Assembly: GCA_902526965.1 (NCBI GenBank) | Contig: CABZMT010000002.1 | Span: forward strand, 62,001-126,000 | DNA from: an uncultured Alphaproteobacteria bacterium | GTDB taxonomy: Bacteria; Pseudomonadota; Alphaproteobacteria; HIMB59 | Reading direction: 5' to 3' | DNA length: 64,000 nucleotides | Shown: piece after piece, positions 39,222 to 49,500 of the stretch | How positions within the stretch are numbered: position 1 is the stretch's first letter | Layout of the letters: every line of letters starts with the position of its first letter | Program-made: the position numbers and the translations under genes | The notes under the pieces: generated by a model | Databases searched by the model: none | The model's input: only the letters and a program-made list of their open reading frames with translations | Told to the model about the DNA's origin: nothing

Positions 39222-40121
39222 TTATTTAACACGATTGACAATAAAGTTTACAAGACTTGACATGTATAGCAAGGCCTCCTTATTTGTACCAAAGAATTTT
39301 TCCATTGTTTTGTAATTTTTATTTTGTATCTGTTTTAAATATTTAGAGCATTCTATACGACTAAGTTTATAAGCAATACTCGCTTTTTTGGAGTCTTTTT
39401 TAATTTTTTTACCAACTTTACGTTCATTGCCCCATCTATCTAACATATCATCTGTAACTTGAAAAATTTTTCCAATGGTATTAGCAATAATTTTTAGTTC
39501 TCTCTTCTTACTCACATTCAAATTTTTTACGTTTAAAAGAAGATTGAAGCACAAACTAAATAGAGCACCTGTTTTTAAAAGATACATCTCTTCTATTTGT
39601 TTTATGGTAGAATTTTTTTTCATATAAATATCTAAGGATTGTCCTGCTATTAAGCCTTCCATGCCATTAGCTTTAGAGAGCATCTTAATTGAGTTTACTT
39701 TTTGACTAGCAGAAAGGTATTTTGACTCTGCTAGAGTTTTGACTGATAAGACCTGGAACATATCTCCAGCTAAGACAGCAGTGGCCTCATCAAATTTTTT
39801 GTGAACAGTTAGCCTTCCTCTTCTATAGTCGTCGTTATCCATAGAGGGCAAATCATCATGAATTAAAGAATGAAGATGAACACACTCAATTGAGAGGGCA
39901 AAGTCATCTAAGAGGCTAGGCTTAATATTTAAAAATGAACCCATATAATAAAGCAAGAAAGGTCTAATCCTTTTTCCCCCAGTTTTGGCAAAATAAAGCA
40001 AAGCCTTTTTGATGCGTTTATCAGGTGACTTTAATTTTTCAATGTGTTGGAGGAGCTTTTTATCAAAATTAAGAGAAAATGCTTTAATTTGTGTTTCGTC
40101 AAAGGTTGCACTTATTTTCAT
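39222..40121 (-). CDS. Polyprenyl (geranylgeranyl/farnesyl) diphosphate synthase
   Basis: HLHSLIHDDLPSMDNDDYRRGR, FQVTDDMLD; next to the carotenoid cluster, CrtE versus IspA not resolvable by eye. Confidence 0.9.
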   Translation of the reverse strand: MKISATFDETQIKAFSLNFDKKLLQHIEKLKSPDKRIKKALLYFAKTGGKRIRPFLLYYMGSFLNIKPSLLDDFALSIECVHLHSLIHDDLPSMDNDDYRRGRLTVHKKFDEATAVLAGDMFQVLSVKTLAESKYLSASQKVNSIKMLSKANGMEGLIAGQSLDIYMKKNSTIKQIEEMYLLKTGALFSLCFNLLLNVKNLNVSKKRELKIIANTIGKIFQVTDDMLDRWGNERKVGKKIKKDSKKASIAYKLSRIECSKYLKQIQNKNYKTMEKFFGTNKEALLYMSSLVNFIVNRVK

Positions 40122-40125
40122 GTAC

Positions 40126-40347
40126 TTACAAGTTATCTAAATAATGTGACGTGTGATTATCAAAAATGAATATAATGACTCCAATAAAAACCAGATAAAT
40201 AATTAAATTAACGGTTTTCTTAGTTTTTTTGTTATTTATGTAGCTTTTGTTGAATTTCAGCAATACCCATAACAACAGTGTGGATAAAAAGAATAAAAAC
40301 CCATTAAACAGTACACTATCTTGAAAAATAGCCATTTTTTTACCCAC
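40126..40347 (-). CDS. Small two-TM protein of unknown function
   Basis: 73 aa, two hydrophobic segments; 4 nt upstream of the polyprenyl synthase. Confidence 0.5.
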   Translation of the reverse strand: MGKKMAIFQDSVLFNGFLFFLSTLLLWVLLKFNKSYINNKKTKKTVNLIIYLVFIGVIIFIFDNHTSHYLDNL

Positions 40348-40408
40348 TATACTCCCAAAATATATTAATAAAAGTCATATTAAGTATTTTTTTTTTGCAA
40401 TTAATACC

Positions 40409-40414
40409 TATAAT
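40409..40414 (+). promoter_or_regulatory. Candidate -10 element (TATAAT) of the proteorhodopsin promoter
   Basis: Exact TATAAT about 75 nt upstream of the ATG; no convincing -35 at 17 nt. Confidence 0.4.
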
Positions 40415-40486
40415 CCGTTCAAATTAACAAATCCAAAGTTTTAGGATTCTGTTATAAGTTTTAGAACTTAAGAAAAGGAGTACTCA

Positions 40487-41254
40487 ATGATTAAGTTTTT
40501 GAAATCAATGGCTATCCCAACAGCTGCACTTGTTGCACTGCCAGGAATAGCTTCTGCAAGCGTTGGCTTAGAGCCAAACGACTTTGTTGGGATATCTTTT
40601 TGGGTTATCTCAATGTGTATGGTTGCCGCTACTGCATTCTTTTTTTTAGAGACTAACAACGTATCAGGTAAGTGGAAGACATCTCTTGCACTTGGTGGTC
40701 TTGTTTGTTTAGTTGCTGCAGTTCACTACTTCTACATGAGAGAAGTGTGGGTAACAACAGGTGCTACACCTACTGTTTATAGATATGTTGACTGGTTAAT
40801 CACTGTTCCTTTACAGATGATTGAATTTTACATAATCCTTGCTGCTGTTGCTACAGTTTCAGCTGGTATTTTCTGGAGACTATTAATTGGTACTTTAGTA
40901 ATGCTTGTAGCTGGTTATGCTGGTGAAGCAGGCTTCATCAACGCATGGGCAGGTTTCATTGTAGGTCTAGCTGGTTGGGCATACATTTTATACGAAATTT
41001 TTGCTGGTGAAGCTGGTAAAGCTGCTGCTGACAAGTGTCCTGCAGCTGTTCAAACAGCTTTCAACACAATGAGATGGATTGTTACAGTTGGTTGGGCTAT
41101 TTATCCTTTAGGATATTTCTTCGGTTACTTAACTGGAGGAGCTGATGCCGTAACATTAAACGTTATCTATAACGTTGCTGACGTTGTGAATAAGATCGCT
41201 TTTGTCGCAGTTATCTGGGCTGCTGCAGTAGCATCTTCAGGCAAAAAAGCTTAA
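40487..41254 (+). CDS. Proteorhodopsin, blue-absorbing type
   Basis: YRYVDWLITVPLQMIEFYIILAA (D102/E113/Q110, own numbering), retinal Lys NVADVVNK236IAF; RBS AAAAGGAG. Confidence 0.98.
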   Translation: MIKFLKSMAIPTAALVALPGIASASVGLEPNDFVGISFWVISMCMVAATAFFFLETNNVSGKWKTSLALGGLVCLVAAVHYFYMREVWVTTGATPTVYRYVDWLITVPLQMIEFYIILAAVATVSAGIFWRLLIGTLVMLVAGYAGEAGFINAWAGFIVGLAGWAYILYEIFAGEAGKAAADKCPAAVQTAFNTMRWIVTVGWAIYPLGYFFGYLTGGADAVTLNVIYNVADVVNKIAFVAVIWAAAVASSGKKA

Positions 41255-41275
41255 TAAAGCTTTATAACCTATTTA

Positions 41276-41309
41276 AACCAGGCAAGGCTAACTTGCCTGG
41301 TTTTTTTTT
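41276..41309 (+). terminator. Rho-independent terminator after proteorhodopsin
   Basis: AACCAGGCAAG-gctaa-CTTGCCTGGTT followed by a T-run. Confidence 0.92.
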
Positions 41310-41336
41310 ATCTAAAATTCCTATATTTTAATTATC

Positions 41337-42824
41337 TTGAATAAAAAAGTTGTTGTAATTGGTGGAGGGTTTGGAGGACTAGCTGCAGCGTTAAGGTGTA
41401 GAAAGCTAGGTTTTGACGTCACTCTTATTGAGAGGCTTAACATGCTCGGTGGAAGGGCTAGAGTGTTCGAGAAAGGTGGCTACAAGCACGATGCTGGACC
41501 AACAGTAATAACAGCACCATTCTTATTTGAAGAACTATTCGAGTTGTTTGGAGAAGACCTCAAAGATCATTTAGATTTCAAATCCCTAGACCCTTGGTAT
41601 AGGTTTTACTTTCATAATGGGAAAACTTTTGATTATCGACCTTCTATAGAAGATACAAATAATGAAATTAGAAAATTTGATGAAAATGATGTCAAGGGCT
41701 ATGACAAATTATTAAAAACATCAAAAGATATTTTTGAAATAGGCTTTGAAAAGCTATCAGATAAACCCTTTATTTCATTCTGGGAAATGGCAAAACAATT
41801 ACCCTCTTTAATCAAGCTAAAGAGCTATTTAACAGTTAGCCAATTGGTAAATAGCAAATTAAAAAATAAGTATCTACGGAAAGCATTTTCAATACACCCT
41901 TTGTTAGTTGGAGGTAATCCATTTACAACAACATCTATTTACGCTTTGATACACTACCTTGAGCGAAAATGGGGAGTTTACTTTTGTATGGGCGGCACAG
42001 GTAAAATTGTAAAAGAGCTAGAAAATTTAATGGTAAGGCAAGGCATTGATATAAAAAAGCAGTCCGATGTTGAAAGAATTTCTATAACTAACGGTAAAGC
42101 AGAAAATGTTGTACTTACAGACGGAAGTAAAATAGAAGCAGATCTTGTAATATGTAATGCAGACCCTCCAACAGTTTATAGTGAGATGTTGCCTTCAAAG
42201 TATTCAAGAGACAGTCTTTTGAAGCCTAAAAAATTTACACACTATTCTATGGGTCTGTATGTTCTTTTTTTTGGATCTAAGAAAAAATTTTCTAACGTTG
42301 CTCACCACACTATTTGGATGTCTGAAAGATATAAAGAATTATTACACGATATTTTTGAGAGAAAAATTTTAACAGATGATTTTTCACTTTATCTTCATCG
42401 ACCTACTGCAACAGATGAAACTTTTGCGCCTAAGGGATGTGATAGTTTTTACGTGTTATGCCCTGTTCCCAATCTTCAGGGAAATGTTCAATGGGATACA
42501 GAAGGACCAATACTTAAAGATAAAATCGTCGAAGCCTTAGATAAAACCATTATGCCGGGATTGACCAAAAATATAGAGGCAGAGTTCTGGATGACTCCTG
42601 AAGATTTTAAAAAAGATTATAGGTCAAAATATGGTGCAGGGTTTTCAGTAGCTCCAATTTTTTCACAATCGGCATGGTTTCGTTATCATAATAGAGATAA
42701 AAAAATATCAAATCTGTATTTCTCTGCAGCGGGATCACATCCAGGAGCTGGAATACCAGGAGTGCTTTGTTCAGCTAAGGTGATTGAGAAACTTATAATT
42801 AAGGACTTTAAAGTTAGTCATTAA
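41337..42824 (+). CDS. crtI: Phytoene desaturase, TTG start
   Basis: VVVIGGGFGGLAAALRC, LGGRARVFEKGGYKHDAGPTVITAPFLFEELF, GSHPGAGIPGVLCSAKV. Confidence 0.96.
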   Translation: MNKKVVVIGGGFGGLAAALRCRKLGFDVTLIERLNMLGGRARVFEKGGYKHDAGPTVITAPFLFEELFELFGEDLKDHLDFKSLDPWYRFYFHNGKTFDYRPSIEDTNNEIRKFDENDVKGYDKLLKTSKDIFEIGFEKLSDKPFISFWEMAKQLPSLIKLKSYLTVSQLVNSKLKNKYLRKAFSIHPLLVGGNPFTTTSIYALIHYLERKWGVYFCMGGTGKIVKELENLMVRQGIDIKKQSDVERISITNGKAENVVLTDGSKIEADLVICNADPPTVYSEMLPSKYSRDSLLKPKKFTHYSMGLYVLFFGSKKKFSNVAHHTIWMSERYKELLHDIFERKILTDDFSLYLHRPTATDETFAPKGCDSFYVLCPVPNLQGNVQWDTEGPILKDKIVEALDKTIMPGLTKNIEAEFWMTPEDFKKDYRSKYGAGFSVAPIFSQSAWFRYHNRDKKISNLYFSAAGSHPGAGIPGVLCSAKVIEKLIIKDFKVSH

Positions 42825-42825
42825 G

Positions 42826-43701
42826 GTGACACCTTTTAAAACAAACACCTATAGCATTAAATCAGAGGGTAAAAGTTTTTATTGGGCAAGTTTTTTCTTA
42901 CCTAAGAAAAATAGAATTGCTGCTTCAAAACTTTATAGCATATGCCGCTATCTAGATGACGTTGCTGATAGTTCTGATTTAGATAAGTCCTCTCAAATAA
43001 AAGATATATTTGAACAAGTTAAATATAACAAGACATCTGAGATCAATATTTTCTTTGAACAAAACCAAATCAATTTAAATATTTTAAATGATTTAATAGA
43101 TGGATTAATAAGCGATCAACAAAATGTTAGAATTGCTGATGAGAGGGAATTAGTAAAGTACTCCTATAGAGTGGCTGGAACAGTTGGTTTGATGATGCTG
43201 CCAATTATTAATACTAAAAATAATGAAGCCAGAAAGCATGCTGTTGATCTAGGAATTGCGATGCAATTAACTAATATTGCGAGAGATGTATTTGAAGATG
43301 CTAAATTAAAAAGAGTGTATTTACCTCAGGAATGGATAGGTCAAATTACTTTAAGTGATTTAACAGATAATAATATTGATGACCAAAAAAATAAAATAAT
43401 TGAATTATCAATTAAAAACTTAATAGAACTCTCTGAAAAGTTTTACGCAAATGGTTTTTGTGGTATGAAATATATTCCTTTAAGAACAAGATTAGCGATT
43501 TTTTTCGCTGCAAAAATCTATAAAGGGATTGGTAATAAAATTAAGAAGAAAGGTTATGCGTATCAATTCGAAAGAGTTTATTTAAATAAATTAGAAAAAT
43601 TATGGATTACAATAGTTTCAATACCTGAGTTTTTATTTTTAAAGAGTATTTTTACATCCTATAAACCAATTAGAGATAATTTTAAAAATGAAAATATATG
43701 A
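42826..43701 (+). CDS. crtB: Phytoene synthase
   Basis: FYWASFFLPKKNRIAASKLYSICRYLDDVAD, AMQLTNIARDVFEDAKLKRVYLP; GTG start. Confidence 0.95.
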   Translation: MTPFKTNTYSIKSEGKSFYWASFFLPKKNRIAASKLYSICRYLDDVADSSDLDKSSQIKDIFEQVKYNKTSEINIFFEQNQINLNILNDLIDGLISDQQNVRIADERELVKYSYRVAGTVGLMMLPIINTKNNEARKHAVDLGIAMQLTNIARDVFEDAKLKRVYLPQEWIGQITLSDLTDNNIDDQKNKIIELSIKNLIELSEKFYANGFCGMKYIPLRTRLAIFFAAKIYKGIGNKIKKKGYAYQFERVYLNKLEKLWITIVSIPEFLFLKSIFTSYKPIRDNFKNENI

Positions 43702-44773
43702 CGTCGCTTTTATAGGTATGGGCGCTAGTGCTCTAGCTACAGCTAAATTGAATTATGCGGGAACGAAACATAGTCTTATTGGTATCGATAAAGAATATCA
43801 TAATAAAAGAAATAATTTTTTTGCATTCTGGATGACAGATTGGATGGAAAATTTTAGCAATCTTGCACAAAAAAAATGGTTTAATTGGGAATTTTACTTG
43901 GCAAATGAATGTATATTGCATGAAACTAAAGATTTACCATATTGCACAATACGGTTTCAAGATTGGAAAAAATATTGTTTAGACGACCTAGAAAACTTGT
44001 CCATTAAAACCCTAAATGTTCATCGTATTGGTAATTTAGAGAAATATTTTGAGATAGAGCTTGATAACGGCGAAAAAGTTTATGCGAAGAAAATTTATGA
44101 CTCTAGAACACCAAAATTAGAGGAAAATAAGGTTAAGCAGCATTTCTTTGGGTACCTTATAGATACAAAGCAAGTTATTGATAACAAAAAAGTTACTTTA
44201 ATGGATTTTCGTGTTGACCAAGATGTTGGATTACACTTTATGTATTGTTTGCCAATAAGTGAAAATAAAGTATTAGTTGAGTCAACAGTTTTCTCCTCAG
44301 AAATCCAAGCTGATAGTTGGTATAAAGATCAAATAAAAAAATATATTGAGACAAAGTTAAAGATATCTGAATATACAATTGTTGACGAAGAGAAAGGTGC
44401 TTTACCGATGTATGATATTAGAAATAAATCATACAAAAATTATATTAATATTGGCTCAAGAGGGGGCGCCACTAAAATATCAACAGGGTATGCTTTTTCT
44501 TTTTTTTTAAAAAACTTAGTGAAACATAAGGATGGCTCTGAGAAAAAACATCATTCCTATTTTGATCAGTGGATGGATAAAGTCTTTGTCAATTACTTAA
44601 AAAATAATAATGGGACTGAAAAAATTTTTATTAATATGGCTAATTCACTAAATGGTAATGAGTTTGCATCGTTTATGATGGGTATATCTAATACAGCAAC
44701 AAAATTTAAGGTCATAATGTCAATGCCCAAATATAAATTTATAAAAAGTGCTCTTGGTACTATTATTAACTAA
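43688..44773 (+). CDS. crtY: Lycopene beta-cyclase, CrtY type
   Basis: FAD-binding N-terminus and position; FFAFWMTDWMENF, LMDFRVDQDVGLHFMYCLPISENKVLVESTVF, NIGSRGGATKISTGYAF. Confidence 0.9.
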   Translation: MKIYDVAFIGMGASALATAKLNYAGTKHSLIGIDKEYHNKRNNFFAFWMTDWMENFSNLAQKKWFNWEFYLANECILHETKDLPYCTIRFQDWKKYCLDDLENLSIKTLNVHRIGNLEKYFEIELDNGEKVYAKKIYDSRTPKLEENKVKQHFFGYLIDTKQVIDNKKVTLMDFRVDQDVGLHFMYCLPISENKVLVESTVFSSEIQADSWYKDQIKKYIETKLKISEYTIVDEEKGALPMYDIRNKSYKNYINIGSRGGATKISTGYAFSFFLKNLVKHKDGSEKKHHSYFDQWMDKVFVNYLKNNNGTEKIFINMANSLNGNEFASFMMGISNTATKFKVIMSMPKYKFIKSALGTIIN

Positions 44774-45589
44774 ATGTATGAACTAAGCTTTACCTCGTTA
44801 CTCGCACTTTGTATGGTTTCTTTCATAGGCGTTCCCCACGGCTCTTTTGATGGTGCTGTTGCAGCTTTATTAGGATACAAGACAAGAAAAGATTTTTTTA
44901 TTTTTGTTATCTTATATTTGATTATATCTGCGTCTGTAATTGTGTTTTGGATTTTCTTTCCAGTGGTCACTTTATTTATATTCATTTTTATGAGCGTAAT
45001 TCATTTTGGATTATGTGATTGGTCTTATTTAGAATTAGGAAAATATAAGTGGTCAATATCGATAACCCATGGTTTAAATATTGTATTTGGGATTATTTTT
45101 TTTCACACAAGTGAAACGTTTGAAATATTTGCTTTTTTATCTAATTCATCTTTTATCCACCTTCAAAACTATCTTTTCATAGCATATTTTTTCTACTTCA
45201 TTCTATTACTAAGATATAGTTACTTAGCATTCATTGTGCCAAGATTAAGATGGGGTCTTTTGGAAATGATTATTGTATTACTGATTGTTTTTTTGACTGA
45301 ACCACTTGTTGGCTTCTCAATTTATTTTTGTTTTATTCATACATTTAAACACGTTAAATCAATACTTAAAGATACATCAAAACACTTATCCAATAATAAT
45401 TTTGTAAGCATAACCACTATCTCTTTTACTCTACTAACATGGATTGGGGGGAGCTTTGCAATAGTCTATCTTTATAATAATTATTCTTTTGATGAGTCGT
45501 TTATAAAAACTTTGTTTATTGGATTAGCTGCTCTAACCCTTCCTCATATGACTTTAGTGGATGTTTTTTATAGAAGAAAATTTAATTAA
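44774..45589 (+). CDS. blh: Brp/Blh beta-carotene 15,15'-dioxygenase
   Basis: IGVPHGSFDGAVAALLGYKTRKDF, multi-TM, HTFKHVKSIL, TLPHMTLVDVFY. Confidence 0.92.
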   Translation: MYELSFTSLLALCMVSFIGVPHGSFDGAVAALLGYKTRKDFFIFVILYLIISASVIVFWIFFPVVTLFIFIFMSVIHFGLCDWSYLELGKYKWSISITHGLNIVFGIIFFHTSETFEIFAFLSNSSFIHLQNYLFIAYFFYFILLLRYSYLAFIVPRLRWGLLEMIIVLLIVFLTEPLVGFSIYFCFIHTFKHVKSILKDTSKHLSNNNFVSITTISFTLLTWIGGSFAIVYLYNNYSFDESFIKTLFIGLAALTLPHMTLVDVFYRRKFN

Positions 45590-46520
45590 GAAAATTAGGT
45601 ATTTTAAAGGTTATGTTTTCATCTTCTTTAAAATTTAAAACTTCGATTGCATAAACCTTTTTAATTTGATCAATGAACATATTTAATTGCTCTTCTGGAG
45701 CGGAGGCGCTAGCCGTCAGACCTATTGTATTGAATTCTGCTAAGGTTGAGTAATCAAAGTCATTTATATTTTCTATTAATTCACTATATTTGCAGCCAAA
45801 TCTTTTAGCAGTCTCAACCAACCTAATTGAATTTGAACTATTGTGCGCCCCGATCACAAAAAAAGCATCAACATTTTTAGACATCTCTTGTACAGATAAT
45901 TGCCTATTAGAAGTTGCGTAACAAATATCTGATTTTTTCGGTGCAAGGATTGAAGGGTATTTTTTTTCAAGGGCATCAACAATATCTTGTGTGTCAAATA
46001 CTGATAGCGTTGTTTGTGTTATGTAGGCAAGTTTTTGGCTTGAAGGAAAATATAACTTATCAACATCATCGATATCTTGAACTAAAGTTAAATTACTGAT
46101 GTCTTTTAATTGGCCTGCGGTTCCATCAACCTCTGGGTGGTGTTCATGACCAATCATTATTATTTTATATTCGTTGTTTTCTAACTGAATTATTTCTTTG
46201 TGAATCTTGCTAACTAATGGGCAAATGGCATCATAAAATAACAAATTATAATCTTTAGCTTTGTTGATAACTCTTTGTGCAACACCATGGGCGGAAAAAA
46301 TAACTGGTTGTTTTGTATTTTTAGGTATTTCTTCTAAGGAGTCTACAAATACAACTCCTTTCTCTCTTAAATTGTTGACAACAAACTTATTATGAACAAT
46401 TTCATGGCGAACATAAACTGGGGCTCCATATTTTGTTAGGCTTTTTTCAACCATCTCAACAGCTCTCTCAACTCCGGCACAAAAACCTCTGTGTTTAGCC
46501 GTTATAATCTTTTTAACCAC
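45582..46520 (-). CDS. ispH: 4-hydroxy-3-methylbut-2-enyl diphosphate reductase
   Basis: AKHRGFCAGVERAVEMVEK, FSAHGVAQRVI, DAICPLVSKIH, HHPEVDGTAGQ. Confidence 0.97.
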   Translation of the reverse strand: MVKKIITAKHRGFCAGVERAVEMVEKSLTKYGAPVYVRHEIVHNKFVVNNLREKGVVFVDSLEEIPKNTKQPVIFSAHGVAQRVINKAKDYNLLFYDAICPLVSKIHKEIIQLENNEYKIIMIGHEHHPEVDGTAGQLKDISNLTLVQDIDDVDKLYFPSSQKLAYITQTTLSVFDTQDIVDALEKKYPSILAPKKSDICYATSNRQLSVQEMSKNVDAFFVIGAHNSSNSIRLVETAKRFGCKYSELIENINDFDYSTLAEFNTIGLTASASAPEEQLNMFIDQIKKVYAIEVLNFKEDENITFKIPNFLN

Positions 46521-46552
46521 GGTACATAGTTATCATATTATTATTAAATAAA

Positions 46553-49500
46553 TTATTTTATAATTAATAAAAGTTGCTGGGCTTCAATATTTTCGCCAGC
46601 TTTTACGCAAAGTCTCTCTACGGTTCCAGGTTGGTCGGCGTAAATAACAGTTTCCATTTTCATCGCCTCGATAGTGCATAATTTAGCACCCTTGGGTACT
46701 TTTATTCCTTCTGTGACGGCAACATCTACAAGCAAGCCTGGAATTGGTGCTGCCACATGATCCTTGTTACTTGGGTCTGCAGTTTCTTTAGCTAAATCGT
46801 CTACTGCTATAGAATTGTCTTTAATGTCAACTGATCTAGCTTGACCATTTAATTCAAAATAAACTGTTCTAAAACCTTTTTCGTTGGGTTCACTTAGAGT
46901 GAAGTATCTAATGATTAATGTTTTTCCGGGTTCAATAGAAACATATATTTCTTCATCCGTATTCATACCAAAAAAGTAATTTGAAGTTGGAATAACACTA
47001 GTGTTGCCAAATTTCTTTTTATGTTTCATATACTCATCAAAAACGTCAGGAAAAAATATTTGTGAAATTGTATCTTTCTCAGAAATAATCTCATTGTAGT
47101 TTTTCTCTAATTCTTTAGTTCTGTTTTTAATCTTTAAAAAAGGGAGTTTTGAACCAAATCTATAATTAATTGGTTTTTTTCCTTTTAAGATTTTCTTTTG
47201 GAGTACTTTTGGAAACCCTTTGTATGGTTGACCCAATCGACCACTAAAAAACTCAATTACTGATGCAGGAAAACCAACATCTTTTTTTGGGTCTAAGACA
47301 TCTTTAATTTGAATATTATTTGCCAACATATAAATTGCCATGTCACCAACAACTTTAGATATAGGTGTAACCTTAATAACATCTCCAAATATTTTATTTA
47401 CCTCCGCATACATTGATGCTAATTCTGGCCATCTCTCATCAGTAATGCCCATTGATCTTGCTTGCTCTCTTAAATTTGTATATTGCCCACCTGGCATCTG
47501 ATGTAAATATACCTCAGACATACTAGTTCGAGTTTTACTTTCGAAAGGCTGGTATTGCTTTCTAACACCTTCCCAATAATTTGCTGCAGTCCTAACAACA
47601 GCAGAAGATATTTTTGGGTCTCTGCTGTTTCCATCAAGTGATTCAAGAACTGCGCCGAAGCTAGGTTGTGAGGTAAAACCAGACCAAGAGTCAATTGCTA
47701 CATCAACTATATCCACTCCAGCATCAGAGGCATTAAGCAACGTCGCAACACCGTTTCCACTTGTATCGTGTGTATGGAAATGAATTGGGATTTTTATGTT
47801 TTTCTTTAATTCTTTAAATAAGATTTTTGCCGCCTTGGGCTTACATAAGCCTGCCATATCTTTAATAGCAAGGAAATGAACTCCCATTTTCTCAAGCTTT
47901 TGGGCCATTTTTAAATAATATTCAAGTGTATATTTTTTTTCTGCAGGTGAAGATAGATCACCAGAATAACAAATAGAAGCTTCACAAATTTTTCCGGATT
48001 TTAAAACTTCATCAATAGACACTCTCATATTTTCTATCCAGTTTAATGCATCAAATATTCTAAAAACATCAATCCCTGACTGAGCAGAAAGCTGAATAAA
48101 CCTTCTTAAAACATTATCTGGATAGTTTGTATATCCAAGTGCGTTAGACCCTCTAAATAACATTTGTAGTAATGCGGATGGCATTTGCTCACGTAATTTT
48201 TCTAAACGTTCCCACGGATCCTCTTTTAAGAATCTTAATGCAACATCAAAAGTCGCCCCACCCCAGCATTCTAATGAAAATAAATTCTTAAGTCTTTCTT
48301 CGTATAAATCGGTTATGCCTAACATGTCTTGAGTTCTCATTCGAGTTGCTATCAAAGACTGATGGGCATCTCTAAAAGTAGTGTCTGTGATTAGTAATTG
48401 TTTTTCTTTTAATACAGCATGAGCAACAGCAGATGGACCTTCAGCATCTAAAATTTGTTTATATGTATTATTTACTGTCTCTTGTGCTTTTTTTGATCTA
48501 GAAATTCCGTAGTCAGAGAGTTTTGCCGGTGTGGTCTCTCTTAATCGTGGTCTGTTAGCAACTTCTGGATTGCCATTGACAATAACTTCTGCCAAAAAAT
48601 TTAATGTCTTAGTGGCTCTATCTTTTCGACCAGAGAATTGAAATAAACTTTTTTCGCTATCTATAAATTTTGTATGGTATTTAAAGATGTCGAAGCCTTC
48701 GTGATTAATTAGCTTTAATAAAAAAGGTATGTTTGTTTTTACACCTCTGACTCGAAACTCACTTAAAGCTCTGTTCATTCTTCTCTTTGCTTCAATAGGA
48801 GTTTGACCTTTCGCAGTAACTTTCACCAAAAGAGAGTCATAATATGGTGTAATAATCGTACCTGTTGATGCGGTTCCAGCATCAAGCCTTATTCCAAGAC
48901 CACTCGCAGATCTATAAACATTAATTTTTCCATAATCTGGTGCAAAATCATTGGCTGCATCCTCCGTTGTAACTCGTGATTGGATGGCGTGACCTTTCAT
49001 GTGTATATTTTCTTGAAGTGGTACACCACATATATTATCACCAATTTTAGCACCAGCTGCTAAAAGAAACTGGGCTTTAACTATATCAATACCTGTTATT
49101 TCTTCTGTTACTGTATGTTCAACTTGAACTCTTGGGTTAACTTCAATGAAGAAAAAGTCTCTAGATTTAGCATCCATTAAAAACTCTACTGTTCCAGCAC
49201 ATGAATATTTAACTTGTTTTCCAATTCTCACACCTGCTTCACAAATTGCATTTCTCTCTTTAACTGACAAGTAGGCAGCAGGAGCTCTTTCAACTACTTT
49301 TTGATGACGCCTTTGAAGAGAACAGTCTCTCTCAAAAAGATGAACTATGTTTCCATGAGTATCTCCAATTATTTGGACCTCAACATGAAACGCTTTTTCG
49401 ATGAGTTTTTCAAAAAATACATCGTCTTTTCCAAAAGCACTTTTAGCTTCTCTTCTAGCGGTATTAATGTAATTTTCTAATTCTGTTTCTTTTTTAATAA

